From Gnomoniopsis sp. IMI 355080 (lineage: Eukaryota; Ascomycota; Sordariomycetes; Diaporthales; Gnomoniaceae): DNA of 64,000 nucleotides. Within the stretch, counting starts at the first letter, position 1, and each line of letters begins with the position of its first letter. The translations under genes and the position numbers were made by a program. The notes below the pieces were generated by a model that saw only the letters and a program-made list of their open reading frames with translations, was not told where the DNA came from and did not search any database. The DNA is taken from NCBI GenBank assembly GCA_027946555.1, contig JAPEVC010000013.1:62001-126000 (forward strand), written 5' to 3'. Below are positions 1 to 10,757 of this stretch, piece by piece.

Positions 1-707
1 GAGCCAAGGGGTTGGGGCCGGAGGCAGGCCGGGGGCGTGTGGTTGGGTCCAACAGTAGGGTAATAGAGGGATAGTTGGGTGTTTAGAGAAGACGGGCGGG
101 AAGATGTTAGCATCCGGCGCCTGTTGCTTTCAACAGGCGTAAAACAAATAGATTGCATTTGCTCGTGATATTTGGGCATATTCCTACTTTACTCATCGCA
201 TTGCTGCTCGTTCACTGTATTTTGTGTTTTGCGTATTGGCCGCGAGAATGGCGAGAATGGTCAGTATATGTCCGACCTAAGGAACGGTTCTTTCAATCCT
301 ACTGGGCAGGCCATGCAGTCTAAAATTTCGAGCAGGGTCAACATGAGCATGATCTTTTCTTCATTCCGTCTACCCGTGTACTTCAAAGCCGTCCTGCCAC
401 ATATTTTGCTACCAAAGCACCCCAACCCCCGAGTAAACCGTCAGGGTATCAATGCCGTTCTTTCGTAGCCCTGACATCAAAAGACGCCGAAACTGGGTCC
501 TTATCGAGATTCCAAAAAAGAGACACGAAACGCCTTGCCGTACCGATTTTGCACCGCGGATGCAAGGCCCGCTCCCAAATACAGAGCAGAGATGTTCCTG
601 ACGCCTTTCGTCTATTCTATTTGTCCTGCACCGGTCATATTTCCATCTTTACAAAAAGAAGCAATCGCTTATAACGCAGTTTCGCCGCGCAATTGTCTCT
701 TGGTCAT
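1..707. other. Intergenic, no gene seen
   Basis: A 98-codon open frame exists at 172-468 but looks like chance: no recognisable motif, no signal peptide, no splice-extended continuation. The stretch probably holds the 3' flank of the MDM31-family gene and part of a neighbour outside the window. Confidence 0.6.
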
Positions 708-2982
708 TTAGGTGATTAGGTCCCCAGCCACGCCCACAAGCAGCGCTTGCAACGCGACACTGACCGCCCAGAAGCCCACCTTCTTCAATCTCTTCACGCG
801 GGAATGTTGATCCTCCACATCCGCCGCAAACGCAGCGTATACCTCCGCACTAAGATCGTCCATGAGCCCAGAATCGAAGATCGTCCACGAGCCGTCAAAG
901 TCGCTCGCTCGCTTCACAATGCGGCAGTTGATCGGAATGTATGTGTGTTTAGTGTTGATATAGGCGACGATGGGCCGGACGAGGTTCTGGTTCACGTAGG
1001 AGATACCGGGCGTCGCGTGGAACATGGGGACATGTGCGCGCACGTCGTTTAGATGGATTCGCATGTCCATGACAAGGTAGCGGGGCGGGTCGTCAGGGTT
1101 TTGTTGTTGGGGAGTAGTAACAGAGTCGCTGGAGGGCTCGTCGGTCGGTGTGTTGACCGTGGTGGAAGAGAGGTGGCTTTCCGTAGGGTTCGACACGTCG
1201 TTGATGATTATGTTGTAGTTGCGGTCAATACCGATGTCCTTGTCCAAAATCCGAAGGTATCGGTTGCTCGTCACTGCGTCCTCCATCTTGTCGTAAAAGT
1301 CGCTCATGACTTTGCCAATACTCTCATCTGGGTCGGCAGGAAACATGACATCGGCTACAATGTCCACGTTCCCTTCATAGATCCAGCCAAATGTACCCTC
1401 AACACCGCGATTAAGGTGATCTATCTTGAGACCGTCGATGCGTAGCCGGCTGAATTTCTTCCAAGCGCTAGGCTCACCGAGATTATCTGCAACGTATTTC
1501 TCGTCGCCAGCAACCGCGCCGTGGACCTGTTTGGGGTGTATTGTAAAAAGCGAGCCATCAAAGGACCCCGACATGTGCGACGCGGAAATGAAGTCGTAGA
1601 ATAGCCAGTGTTTTCGCAGCTGTGGTAGCTCACAGCTATATATGCTGACTGAGAATGGGCGAAAGCCACCAGGCTGGTGCACTGTCACCAATAAGTCTTC
1701 GAGCTTGAAATGTTCAATTTCGAAATCTCCCGGCTGAGCCTCGTGACGGTATGATAATGGATCCCTCGGCTCCCCTGACCAATGTACGGACGTCCTGTCC
1801 ACTACGCCACGTACTCCTTTGACCTCGACATCTTTGAGCAGTCCAGTACTGTTCCACCACTTGCTGAATGATAAAGTGACATTTACCTCACTGATGGTAA
1901 TGTCGAATTGTGTATAATTCCCGTCGTCCTCAGTGACCTGGGAGTCCGGGCTGATGGCTGCTGCCGCCGCCGCTGCGTCTGTGGGTGAGCCCTTGGAGAC
2001 CGAGGACCTGGTCTGGCCTGGACGTCGGGACACATAAACATTTCGGAAGGTGATGACTCCGTCTCCCCACTTCGGCACAATGGCGGATTCGAAGACGACC
2101 GTTACGCCGGCTGCCTTTGTGAGATGGTCTCCGATCCACTGAGCCAGAGTTTCTGCATTCCATGATTAGTATGATGTTTCTGAGAGTTTTGACGAGATAT
2201 TGCTTGCACATACCCTGAGCAAAAACGGTGTTCACCATAAGGATCAAGATTGAGAAGAATGTGGTTGTCCCGACAAGGATCCACACAAAGTGCCCGAACA
2301 GGATCCACGACAGAAAAGCGCCCCACTCATCAGCATTGAATGGTCGCGTGCTCCGGATGGAGAACCACTTGAAGCGCACTTTCAGCCTCTGCCAAAATCC
2401 AGTCGCGGCAGCTAGGAGCTCCTCCTTGGTGGGCCGATGCGGCATCTTTGGGAGATGTGGGAGATGCAAGTATTTCGAAACTGAGTCCGTCAAACTATCA
2501 TGATGTCCCTCCTCAGCCGCCTTCTTTATCGCCTCAGGATCTTTATTCGTGGGTTCAGGTCGCTGTTGATTTTGTGGTGCGCTCTTCGCCTTGCCATCCT
2601 CATCAGCCTTGGTGCTCTTCGCGCGCCGTTGTGAAATTTCGGGCGAGCCGGCTGGGGTGTGCAGATTTCGAATCCATGCCTGTCTTGCCAGTCGACTGAC
2701 TGTCCCAGCTCTTGAACTGCTCCCTATTATCGCAGATTCTGCGACAGTGTTACAGCTGGAAACTATTGTCTGTGAGGTGGGGCTCGAAGCTTCGAGGCCC
2801 AGCAGCAGGAGGCCGCCAGAACATTGCTTCCGCACATGATAGTGTGATATTGATCGACTTTGCGGGAAGATAAACTTGAGACCTAATGAATTCCGGGTCG
2901 TTGAACCTGCAGAGGAGCGCCCAACGCCTTCCCAAATGAGAGTCCAAGCTGTGCGCCCGAACTTGGTGGACGCGCTAGACAT
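708..2982 (-). CDS. mdm31: Mdm31/Mdm32-family mitochondrial inner-membrane protein
   Basis: Two exons, 2982-2214 and 2152-708, joined across a 61-bp GT-AG intron (2153-2213), give 737 aa. The join restores the family-typical stretch ETLAQWIGDHLTK followed by VVFESAIVPKWGDGVITF. The N-terminal ~110 residues are rich in Ser, Arg and Ala with few acids, as in a mitochondrial presequence. A membrane segment lies at about 224-252 and a second hydrophobic segment sits in the last 25 residues; a large, mostly soluble domain between them is the family hallmark. In yeast, Mdm31 and Mdm32 sit in the inner membrane and are needed for mitochondrial shape, nucleoid inheritance and phospholipid homeostasis. 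The start is the first ATG of the presequence-like region. Mdm31 versus Mdm32 is not resolved by eye, since many moulds carry one member. Confidence 0.88.
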
Positions 2983-3833
2983 GATGCTGCTTCCGGCGGT
3001 TGGCGATCATGATGTGGCTGACGCGGCGAGGGTCAAAACCATTTCGATGTAGCGAGAGTGTTTGTTGGGCTGAATAGAGGTGACAAAATAAGTAGAGCAG
3101 ACTGCAGATGGGGTTTCAAGAGCTTCGTCCGGGAGCAGGGAATAGAAGCTTGGTGACGTTGAGCGCTAGCCAGGTCTGATCGATATTCAAGACTGCCTTC
3201 GCGGATGCTCGAGAAATTGAACGAGAAGCAACAGATTCGCCCACAAAGACTGTTTGAGTGGTGCACCGTGTTAGATATAACAGAAGACTTTGGACGCGCC
3301 TATCTCCGTGAGTCACACTGTAATAGAAAGCGCTTTATGCTGTCGCGAGAAATCCACGCAATGGCCCGCGTGATTGGTGTTGCAGCAAGAATTCGCAAAG
3401 CAGAAAACCCGGACTTTGGAGGAGCGCATGAACTTTGCTCTGCTCCCCTGCAATGACGCGCTAAACAACAAATGACAAGGATCCGCAACAGGGATCAATC
3501 AGACCGGACTAGTCCTAGACCCACAACTTACTGGACCCCGCTGCTCAAAAAAAATGTCGGCGTCTGTTCAAAGTTCCTATCAAAATCAACGGTAGCCTCC
3601 TGAACGACGACGACTTCGACTTCTGGCAACAGATCCAACCACAAGCTGCCCTACGAACTGCGAGTGACGAGAACTGCCTGGTCTCTGCTTTCAAACCTTG
3701 TATTTTTGAAGATACCAATCATAAAGGCAGACCACTTGATCTATTTCGAGCCCAGCCTACGTAGTTCCGAGTCGCATCCAAGAGGCTTGTGACAACCTCA
3801 ACCCTCGATCAGCAGCAGCACGACAGACCAAAC
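2983..3833. promoter_or_regulatory. Divergent promoter region between mdm31 and pno1
   Basis: This 851-bp gap separates two divergently transcribed housekeeping genes, so it should hold both promoters and the pno1 leader. No clear TATA box or known operator stands out. The last 150 bp carry C-rich, A-poor leader-like sequence. Open frames here are short and overlap on both strands, as expected by chance. Confidence 0.5.
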
Positions 3834-4710
3834 ATGCCTGCACCCACTGCGCTCAAGGCAGCTCCCCAAGAGCCCGCCACCAACAGTCCCCTCCCTAGCA
3901 CCACCCAAGACCTCGACATCCTCGACGCAGCCTCCGCCTCCGCCGCCCTCGAAGAAGCCGCCCCCGCTGCCCCCAACGATAACAACGGCGATGACATGCA
4001 ACTCGACGACGCCGTCGACGAGGAGTCGCGCCCTCGCTTCGCCCCCGCCTCCGCCGCCAACACCACCACTGCCACTCGCGTCGAGCACCGCAAGGTGCCC
4101 ATCCCGCCCCACCGCATGACTCCCCTCAAGGCCGACTGGCCCAAGATCTACCCGCCGCTGGTCGAGCACCTGAAGCTGCAGTGCCGCATGAACATGAAGA
4201 GCAAGAGCGTCGAGCTGCGGACGAGCAAGGCCACGACTGACACGGGCGCCATCCAGAAAGGCGCCGATTTTGTGCGCGCGTTTGCGCTGGGTTTTGATGT
4301 CGACGATGCGATTGCCTTATTGCGGATGGACGATTTATACATTGAGAGTAAGCCAAACACCCTTCCCCCCCCCCCCCCACAAAAGGGAAAGGCCGATCCG
4401 AGAAATGGGTTGGACAAGAGACTGAACAACAACAGCCTTTGAGATCAAAGATGTCAAGACCCTGCAAGGCGATCACCTCGCCCGTGCCATCGGCCGTATC
4501 GCCGGCAAGGACGGCAAGACAAAGTACGCCATCGAGAATGCCTCACGCACGCGCGTCGTCCTAGCCGATTCCAAGATCCACATTTTGGGTGGCTTCAAGA
4601 ACACGCGCATTGCGCGCGAGTCCATCGTCAGTCTGATTCTCGGAAAACCGCCCGGCAAGGTGTACAACGGCCTACGGACTGTCAGCGCGAGGATGAAGGA
4701 AAGGTTTTAG
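3834..4710 (+). CDS. pno1: Pno1 (Rrp20/Dim2), KH-domain 40S ribosome assembly factor
   Basis: Exons 3834-4347 and 4436-4710 give 262 aa. Joining across the 88-bp intron restores the conserved sequence DLYIETFEIKDVKTLQGDH. The C-terminal KH domain is complete, with IGRIAGKDGKTK and the near-invariant DSKIHILGGF. Pno1 binds the 3' end of 18S pre-rRNA and Nob1, and is needed for pre-40S maturation in nucleus and cytoplasm. The first ~90 residues are low-complexity Ala/Pro/Asp, as in other fungal orthologues. The ATG at 3834 is the first in frame; the frame upstream opens only with a GTG. The intron contains a run of 14 C (4365-4378), prone to sequencing error but outside coding sequence. Confidence 0.95.
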
Positions 4711-5004
4711 GCTAGAGAAACCAACTCTAAAGGGATACACAGTCAGGACGTATTCCAGGACTCTTTCATGATTTTCATGGCTGGCGTAGGGGCGTTTGGA
4801 TAAGGCATTTTATGGTAGAAAAGTTTGCATTACGAAGTTATCCTTGATACCTCCTAGACATGGGGATAGACTAGGTGAAAATGCTCATGTCATAATTCAC
4901 GAATAATGACCTGCCCTTGAGACGCAATACCAAACCAGGGCCAATTATTGAAATGGACATTAAGCCTGAGAACGAGGCACCAATCCAGTTCCAGCTCCCC
5001 GATA

Positions 5005-6636
5005 TCATTTTAGGTAAACCTCAACGGTGCACATATCGTCGATATCAGCCTGCTCAACTGTCATGTCCGGATCCAGCCAGTCGCCTTCGTAGAGAAGCCT
5101 GATCTCCCGGTCTGGGGCAACCTTCTTCTGCTTCCTGTACGCACCAACTAAAATACGCACTTGCGTATCCAGAAAGGTTGTCAGTCTGACAGCATCCGTG
5201 TTCTTTTCCTTGAGGAAGAGCCTGACTTTAGCGACCTCGGGCTCAGGTTGCTCCTCAGCGTCGTCGAGTTCAACTCCGGGCCCCTGCTCTACAAGTTCAC
5301 CCCGGTTGAGCAGTCGTTGGCGGTCCACCTCGGCCGTGTAGCGCTCAAAATCCTCCTCTGTCCATGCCTCTAACAGCACCCCGTCTCTCATGTATCCAAG
5401 TTCTCGCTCGTAGAGCGTATTGTTCCCTTGCGATTGCCAGCCTAGTCCCAAGCCGGAGACAGAATTGTAGATCCTTCTGCCCTTCCATGTCAGAAAGATC
5501 GCTTGATCCATTTCATCCGAGACAGGAACTCCTTTCTGGCGAAGCCACTGCACGAACGCACTCCTCACAGGGCCCACATCCTGGTTGATCTTGCGGTGAC
5601 AACCAAATCCTCGCATATCATAGTCGGCGTAGGCAGCAATTCGCGAAAAGACGAAGATCTTGACGATAGCAAAGGGCACGCTCTCCTTAGAACGTGCTGC
5701 ATTTGTAGTCAGAGGATCTTTCCCATCGTCAGACAAGTCGTCAGGAAGCGCTAGGGCAGCTGCAGCAGCTTTAGCAGCTTCTTGTCTCTTGCGAGCGGCA
5801 GCGACAAAGTGGGCGAACTCGTCTTCCCTGGGCTCGGCGCCAGTTACGGACAGGTCGTCGTCGTCACTATCATCGATGACTATCGCGTCGGAAGGGGGCT
5901 GTTCTTCTTGGGAAGCACTCTTTGCTTTCCTTGGTTTCCTGGGGGAAGGCGTGTGATCTCTCCAGCTGTCTCCATCACCAGCAGCGTCATCCTCATCGCT
6001 TAAGAGTGCAATCACATCAGTCGACAGCTGATGCGAGTTGGATCGACTCATCGGTGTGGGCAATAAGTCATTCTGAACCAAGTCAACACTCTCCTTGCCC
6101 TTTGCCTTGCTCTTTTCGACTGGAGAGCAAGCCCTCTTGATCTTCTTGGCCGCTGCAGGTGTGGACTGCTTCCTGTGAGACTTGCAAGAGGCCGGTATTG
6201 GAGACTTCGAGGTACGTCGCGGAGGGGTGGCGGGTCCATACAGCTCATCATATGTCTCAACGCGCCACGGGTGCTCGGCTTCGTCCACTGGCGATGATGT
6301 TCTACGGCGCTTGGAAGGTCGCGAGGACGAAGGTACCCGTTCCTCATCGCTGTCATCAGCCGCGCGCCGTCTGGGCTCGATTTCAGAATCTGGGGTAGCC
6401 TCGCGTGATTCGGATTCTACTTTCTCGATCACCATGGGGAAGAAGTCTTTGGACCTTTTGAACATGTCGAGGCCATCTTCATCGTCACCATCCTCATTGC
6501 TGTGATTTATGCCTTGATCGCCATTGAAGTCAAAGTCCTCATCGGACGCGAGGACCGGCTTTGGCGCTTTTCGCAAAAAGGCCAAGGTCTTCTTCTTCTT
6601 CGTAGCCTTGGCAGGCGGATCTGTGGGTTCAGCCAT
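5005..6636 (-). CDS. Rad60/Esc2/NIP45-type protein with two SUMO-like domains
   Basis: Single exon, 543 aa. The C-terminal ~74 residues (470-543) form a SUMO/ubiquitin-like fold (VRLFLKEKN...IRLLYEGDWLDPD...CTVEVYLK). A second, weaker SUMO-like domain lies at about 320-400 (IVKIFVFSRI...AIFLTWKGRRIYN). The N-terminal half is acidic and basic low-complexity, with KRRRT and KKIKRA nuclear-localisation-like patches. It carries two textbook SUMO-interacting motifs, VIALLSDEDD and AIVIDDSDDDD. This architecture defines the Rad60 (fission yeast), Esc2 (budding yeast) and NIP45 (animal) family, which acts with Ubc9 and SUMO ligases in replication-fork repair and silencing. The frame is intact and the ATG lies near the divergent sps19 promoter. 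The family call is firm; which yeast name fits best is not. Confidence 0.85.
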   Translation of the reverse strand: MAEPTDPPAKATKKKKTLAFLRKAPKPVLASDEDFDFNGDQGINHSNEDGDDEDGLDMFKRSKDFFPMVIEKVESESREATPDSEIEPRRRAADDSDEERVPSSSRPSKRRRTSSPVDEAEHPWRVETYDELYGPATPPRRTSKSPIPASCKSHRKQSTPAAAKKIKRACSPVEKSKAKGKESVDLVQNDLLPTPMSRSNSHQLSTDVIALLSDEDDAAGDGDSWRDHTPSPRKPRKAKSASQEEQPPSDAIVIDDSDDDDLSVTGAEPREDEFAHFVAAARKRQEAAKAAAAALALPDDLSDDGKDPLTTNAARSKESVPFAIVKIFVFSRIAAYADYDMRGFGCHRKINQDVGPVRSAFVQWLRQKGVPVSDEMDQAIFLTWKGRRIYNSVSGLGLGWQSQGNNTLYERELGYMRDGVLLEAWTEEDFERYTAEVDRQRLLNRGELVEQGPGVELDDAEEQPEPEVAKVRLFLKEKNTDAVRLTTFLDTQVRILVGAYRKQKKVAPDREIRLLYEGDWLDPDMTVEQADIDDMCTVEVYLK

Positions 6637-7392
6637 GGGTTCGATTCGTGCAAAGCTCCTCTATCAAGATGTGCATGTCATTGAAAAAGCTCGAGTGGAG
6701 CCTTTTATGATGTTGTGCCAGACGCGATGCGCGGGGCGCGACTGCCAAGCTTGAGCGAACGTTCAAGAAAAAGTTGGCGGGGTCGTACTGTCTGAAAGCT
6801 CAAACTAGCAGGCTGCGCAGACAAGTGAGAATATGCTTCAGCGTACCAGGTTGGAGAGATGGTGAGGCGCTGCAGCGCAAGCGAGTTATATTGGCGATAC
6901 CACGCGACGCTGGAACGCGCCGTGATCAATGAGTGGGACTTGGTCACAGACTTCACGATTCGGATTGTCCAGTCGCAAGAAGTTGCTGCCGGGCCAACGA
7001 TCTAAACAGTGGCAAGCGGAGCCCATGCGCCTGGGCGCACCCGCCTGACTAAGCCAGCCAGCGCTCAAACCAAGCCGAGGCTCCCCGGATCCTTATTATC
7101 AATGACCCACTGTCGCCCACCCGAGGTCCATCTTCCCGGGCCCACTCACAGCCTTATTGCGACGACGACTCGGTCCCAAAGCATCGGGGACCTGCAATAC
7201 CAAAGAGATGTGGCCAAGCCTCCTGCGTTTCATTGTCCGATCTGAACTTACCTGTTGGATTCTGGTCGAATCTTTCCTCTTTCTATTCTCTATTGCAGCT
7301 GACCAGGCTATTGCAATCGAGGCAGTTGGACCCAAAGTAATCGTATAAGAGTACCCGTCTCGTTAGCACTCGACATCATTTTGCGCAGCATC
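6637..7392. promoter_or_regulatory. Divergent promoter region between the rad60-like gene and sps19
   Basis: A 756-bp gap between divergent starts. No long coding frame and no recognised operator. For a peroxisomal beta-oxidation gene an oleate-type element (CCTCGG, Far-type in moulds) would be expected. I see CCGAGG at 7076-7081 and CCCGAGG at 7120-7126, and such short matches can be chance. Confidence 0.4.
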
Positions 7393-8520
7393 ATGGCGGT
7401 CGATACCTCGCAAATCCTGAGTCCTGTGTGGAAAGAAGGCATCTTTGGTATGGGGGCAACGCTGATCACTACACCACATGGTTTCCTCATGCTGACTCGC
7501 CCACTCACGCAGCGGACAGGGTTATCTTTGTGACAGGAGGTGCCGGTACTATTTGCAGTGTCCAGACCAAGGCCATGGTCTATTTAGGCGCCAATGCCTG
7601 CATCATTGGTCGAAATGTCGAGAAGACGGAGTCTATGGCAAAGGAGATTGCTGCCGTGCGAAAGGGCGCCAAGGTCATAGGTATTGGTGCGGTTGATGTG
7701 CGGAAGGTGAGTGTACCTAGGATCCGCCCCGGTGCTGTTCCATGTATTGACATGACCACAGTTTGAGAGCCTCCAGGGCGCAGTCGACCGGTGTGTCAAG
7801 GAGCTGGGCCAAATAGACTTCGTTATGTGCGTGCCATACGTCTGATTTGCCGGGCCCCTTACTGACAGGAAGCATAGTGCCGGCGCAGCAGGCAATTTTG
7901 TCGTCCCTCTTGCAGGTCTTTCCCCCAACGGATTCAAATCGGTGATAGAAATCGACACTATTGGGACTTTTAACACGATCAAGGCCACCATCCCCTATCT
8001 GGTCGAGTCCGCAGCTCGGAACCCCAATCCGCCCCCGCCAGGCCAGGTGGCCACAGGCGGTCGCATCATGGCCATCTCGGCTACCTTCCATTACACCGGC
8101 ATGGCCTTGCAATCCCACGTGAGCGCAGCCAAGGCCGGTGTCGATAGCCTCATGGCCAGCGTTGCGCTGGAGTACGGCCCCTTGGGCGTGGTTGCCAATG
8201 TGATCACGCCTGGTCCGATCGCGGGCACCGAGGGTATGGAGAGGCTGGCCGGTGGTGGTAAGGAGGCAGAGCGACGGATGGCCAGGGCGATCCCGAGTGG
8301 ACGATGGGGCACAGTGCGGGATATTGCGGACTCAACTGTTTTTCTGTTCAGCGATGCGTCGAACTATATCAACGGGCACGTTTTGGTAGTCGATGGTTCC
8401 TCGTGGAGAAGTCCGGCATCGATGAGTGTGGGCCTGGATGAGGGCATGAAGTACCCGGATTTTCTCATCACTGGACACTCGAAGAATATCAAAACAGGTA
8501 AAAAGGAGAGTAAGTTGTAA
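7393..8520 (+). CDS. sps19: Peroxisomal 2,4-dienoyl-CoA reductase (SDR family)
   Basis: Four exons (7393-7447, 7513-7706, 7762-7826, 7878-8520) give 318 aa. The Rossmann cofactor loop is VTGGAGTIC at about 25-33, the variant typical of Sps19/DECR2 rather than the usual TGxxxGIG. Other family blocks are DFVIAGAAGNF, the segment around HVSAAKAGVDSL, and NVITPGPIAGTEG. The last three residues are SKL, a classical PTS1 peroxisomal signal. The enzyme removes double bonds at even positions during beta-oxidation of polyunsaturated fatty acids, using NADPH. The usual SDR catalytic Tyr of YxxxK is replaced by His before SAAK, as in peroxisomal dienoyl-CoA reductases. All three introns are 51-65 bp with GT-AG ends and frame continuity. 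Confidence 0.92.
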
Positions 8521-9229
8521 AGCATTGTCTTCGCCTCCATAGGCTTTGGCTATTTGACAACTTGAAAATCACTGCCATACGGTTCTATACACTGTTAGAG
8601 TTGGATTCATAAATTGTATTAGACCCTTTTGCTGTATGCTGACCAGGGTGACCAGGAAGAGATGTTCCTTCGTCGTGACAATATACCCATCTTGCCCAAG
8701 CGAAGTTACAGAACCTCGGCGTTCTCATCCCCAGGAAATGTCCCAAAACTCAGACCTGAGGGCCAAGGCAGCCCCTCACAAGTTATGACATATAGAGCAA
8801 ACTCTCAACGATGATTCATCAGCTACTTTAAAGGGGCACATATCAGTCAAGTAAGCCACTTCCAATCTCTAGCCGGTTGTACTCGGCGTGATACCAGATC
8901 TCCGCAGAGAGACTATCCACGAAATATACTCTCGGTATCGGATAATTGACTTTAGAAAACGAGCCATACATGTATGTATATACGTAGTTCATTGAGTGCA
9001 GAGTCAAAGATGCACACTCAGCTTTATTTGTACACCGACAAAGAAGTCTTGTAGAATCTCACGCGAAGGTAAGGACTGAGGACATCATCAAAAGATACAA
9101 TCTGATACGCTACGATAAGAATGCTGTCTAACGACGAGACAAGACAATATTAAGGGCCTCCCTGAATTCCTGCGTATTCCTCATCGCCTCATAGTCATCC
9201 TCTGACGAAGCCACAGCGGCAGACCGTCT
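8521..9229. other. Intergenic between convergent genes
   Basis: A 709-bp gap between the convergent 3' ends of sps19 and the phosphatase-like gene. It is AT-richer than its flanks, with several AATAAA-like stretches suitable for polyadenylation. No gene is supported. Confidence 0.5.
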
Positions 9230-10757
9230 CTACGCCTTGCCCACATGGGCCGCAGTCGCACCTGCTCCTGCACCAGCCGCCGTCCCCTTCTTCACGATGC
9301 GGAACCCAGCCAGTGCTCCGGCAATGGCGAGGACAAGCACCAGCCCGAACATGCTCAATACTCCGATTCCACCAGCAATACCTGGAGTAATACTTCCATT
9401 GCTGCTGGAGGAACCGTCACTGGAGCCAGACGAGGACGAGGAGGTTGATGTTGACGCACAGGCTCCCGTCGTGTTGCCGCAAGCTTGGCACCATGCTGTG
9501 GTGTCTCCTATGGAGAAATTGGACATGCCAGCAGAGAAGTCGTTCCATGAGATCGTCGTCTCGGTCTGTCCAAACAGCGGGTACTCCTGAGGAACGTTCG
9601 TATCGGACGCTGACCCATTGACAAAAAGGAATCGCACACTGACGTCGTCAGGACTGACGGTGCTCGTGCTAGTGATACCGGTACCATTCACAGTGGCATT
9701 TGTCACGAGCTCGAACGTGATGGAGCTGGCATAGTCGACGATACCCTTGAAGTCGTCGCCCGCTGCTGTGAGATTGGCCAAGCCAAAGAAGGACATAAAA
9801 GACCCGTACGCTCCGAACTGGATTGTGAATCTCTGTGCAGAGGTCTTACTGAGTGGCGATAACAAGGTGGCGTTGAGAGCTTGGAGAATCTGGCCACCTA
9901 GAACGGCTCCTGCGATAGCCCTCACTGGGTCAGACTCGTTGTATGCGAGTCCCCACTCATGAGCATTGGCAAGTGTCAGGAGCTGATGGGTAGTGTCGTT
10001 GGTGAGCAGATCATCAGACGGTATTGTCTGGTTGTGTATTTGAGACACATGCACATAGTCAAAGACTTTACAGGCGTTAGCGATGGATTGATCAAGCGGC
10101 TTTCAGGTGTGTAGTCGACCGAGGACACATACTAGTATAGGCATTTTTGTAGGTTGCCGTGGAGGCGTTGAATGTGGTGTTGTAGACAGGGAGGAGGTCT
10201 TGATAGAAAGACTGGGTCTGATTCAACAGCTCCACGTACTCCTGACTTTGAAGATACTCGTTGCTGCTGACCACGGCATTGGCACATCCAGAACTGCCCT
10301 GTAGCCACTCGGAATCCTCGGTTTCAGATGTGCTCGAGGCTGTGCTCACAATATTCACAGGAATGTACTGATACCCGCCGAAAGGGGCCTGGGTCGAGGT
10401 GCCATCAGCCAATGTCTGATCGGCAGCGGTACCAGCTGGAGGATAGAGACCCTGCGTGAAGACATTGGCAGAAGCTTGTAGCACGTTGTCGACAGGCGCT
10501 GTGATGGCAAGCTGGGACAGGACAGCCAAATCAGGAGCTATGTTAAGTATAGGGTTCGTGCTATTGCTAGCAATGTAGCGGTTGCGGAACCAGGTGCCCG
10601 ACGTGAAGACCTGGTCAGCACCAAGGGCCGTGAGAAGGGTTGGAGGCCATGACTTGGACGTCCTGTCACCATGACGATGGAAGATATAAGCACCCAGGAC
10701 CGTTTCAGCTACGGCACTGTTTGTGCACAGGGTGAGGATGGCGAGAAGATAGTTCAT
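9230..10757 (-). CDS. Membrane-anchored histidine-acid-phosphatase-like protein
   Basis: Exons 10757-10133 and 10065-9230 (67-bp intron with a CTAAC branch point) give 486 aa. A signal peptide occupies about 1-17. The histidine phosphatase signature RHGDRTSK (28-35) follows at once, carrying the phosphate-binding Arg and nucleophile His. Numerous N-glycosylation sites (NST, NQT, NAT, NGT, NMS-like) indicate secretion. A Ser-rich stalk leads to a single membrane helix near residues 430-460 and a short basic tail, so the catalytic domain should face outside. The canonical distal His-Asp proton donor is not visible: the corresponding segment reads FGAYGSFMSFFGLANL. Many fungal relatives share this, so activity is uncertain. 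Possible roles are surface phosphate scavenging or a non-catalytic cell-wall function. Confidence 0.8.

Noticed and set aside
172..468. 98-codon frame at the left edge
   Set aside because: No recognisable feature and no splice partner.
3789..3833. Upstream in-frame extension of pno1
   Set aside because: It starts with GTG, not ATG, and is not conserved in the family.
6640..6652. tRNA-like B-box word GGTTCGATTC
   Set aside because: No A box or cloverleaf can be formed around it; it lies at the start codon of the Rad60/Esc2 gene.
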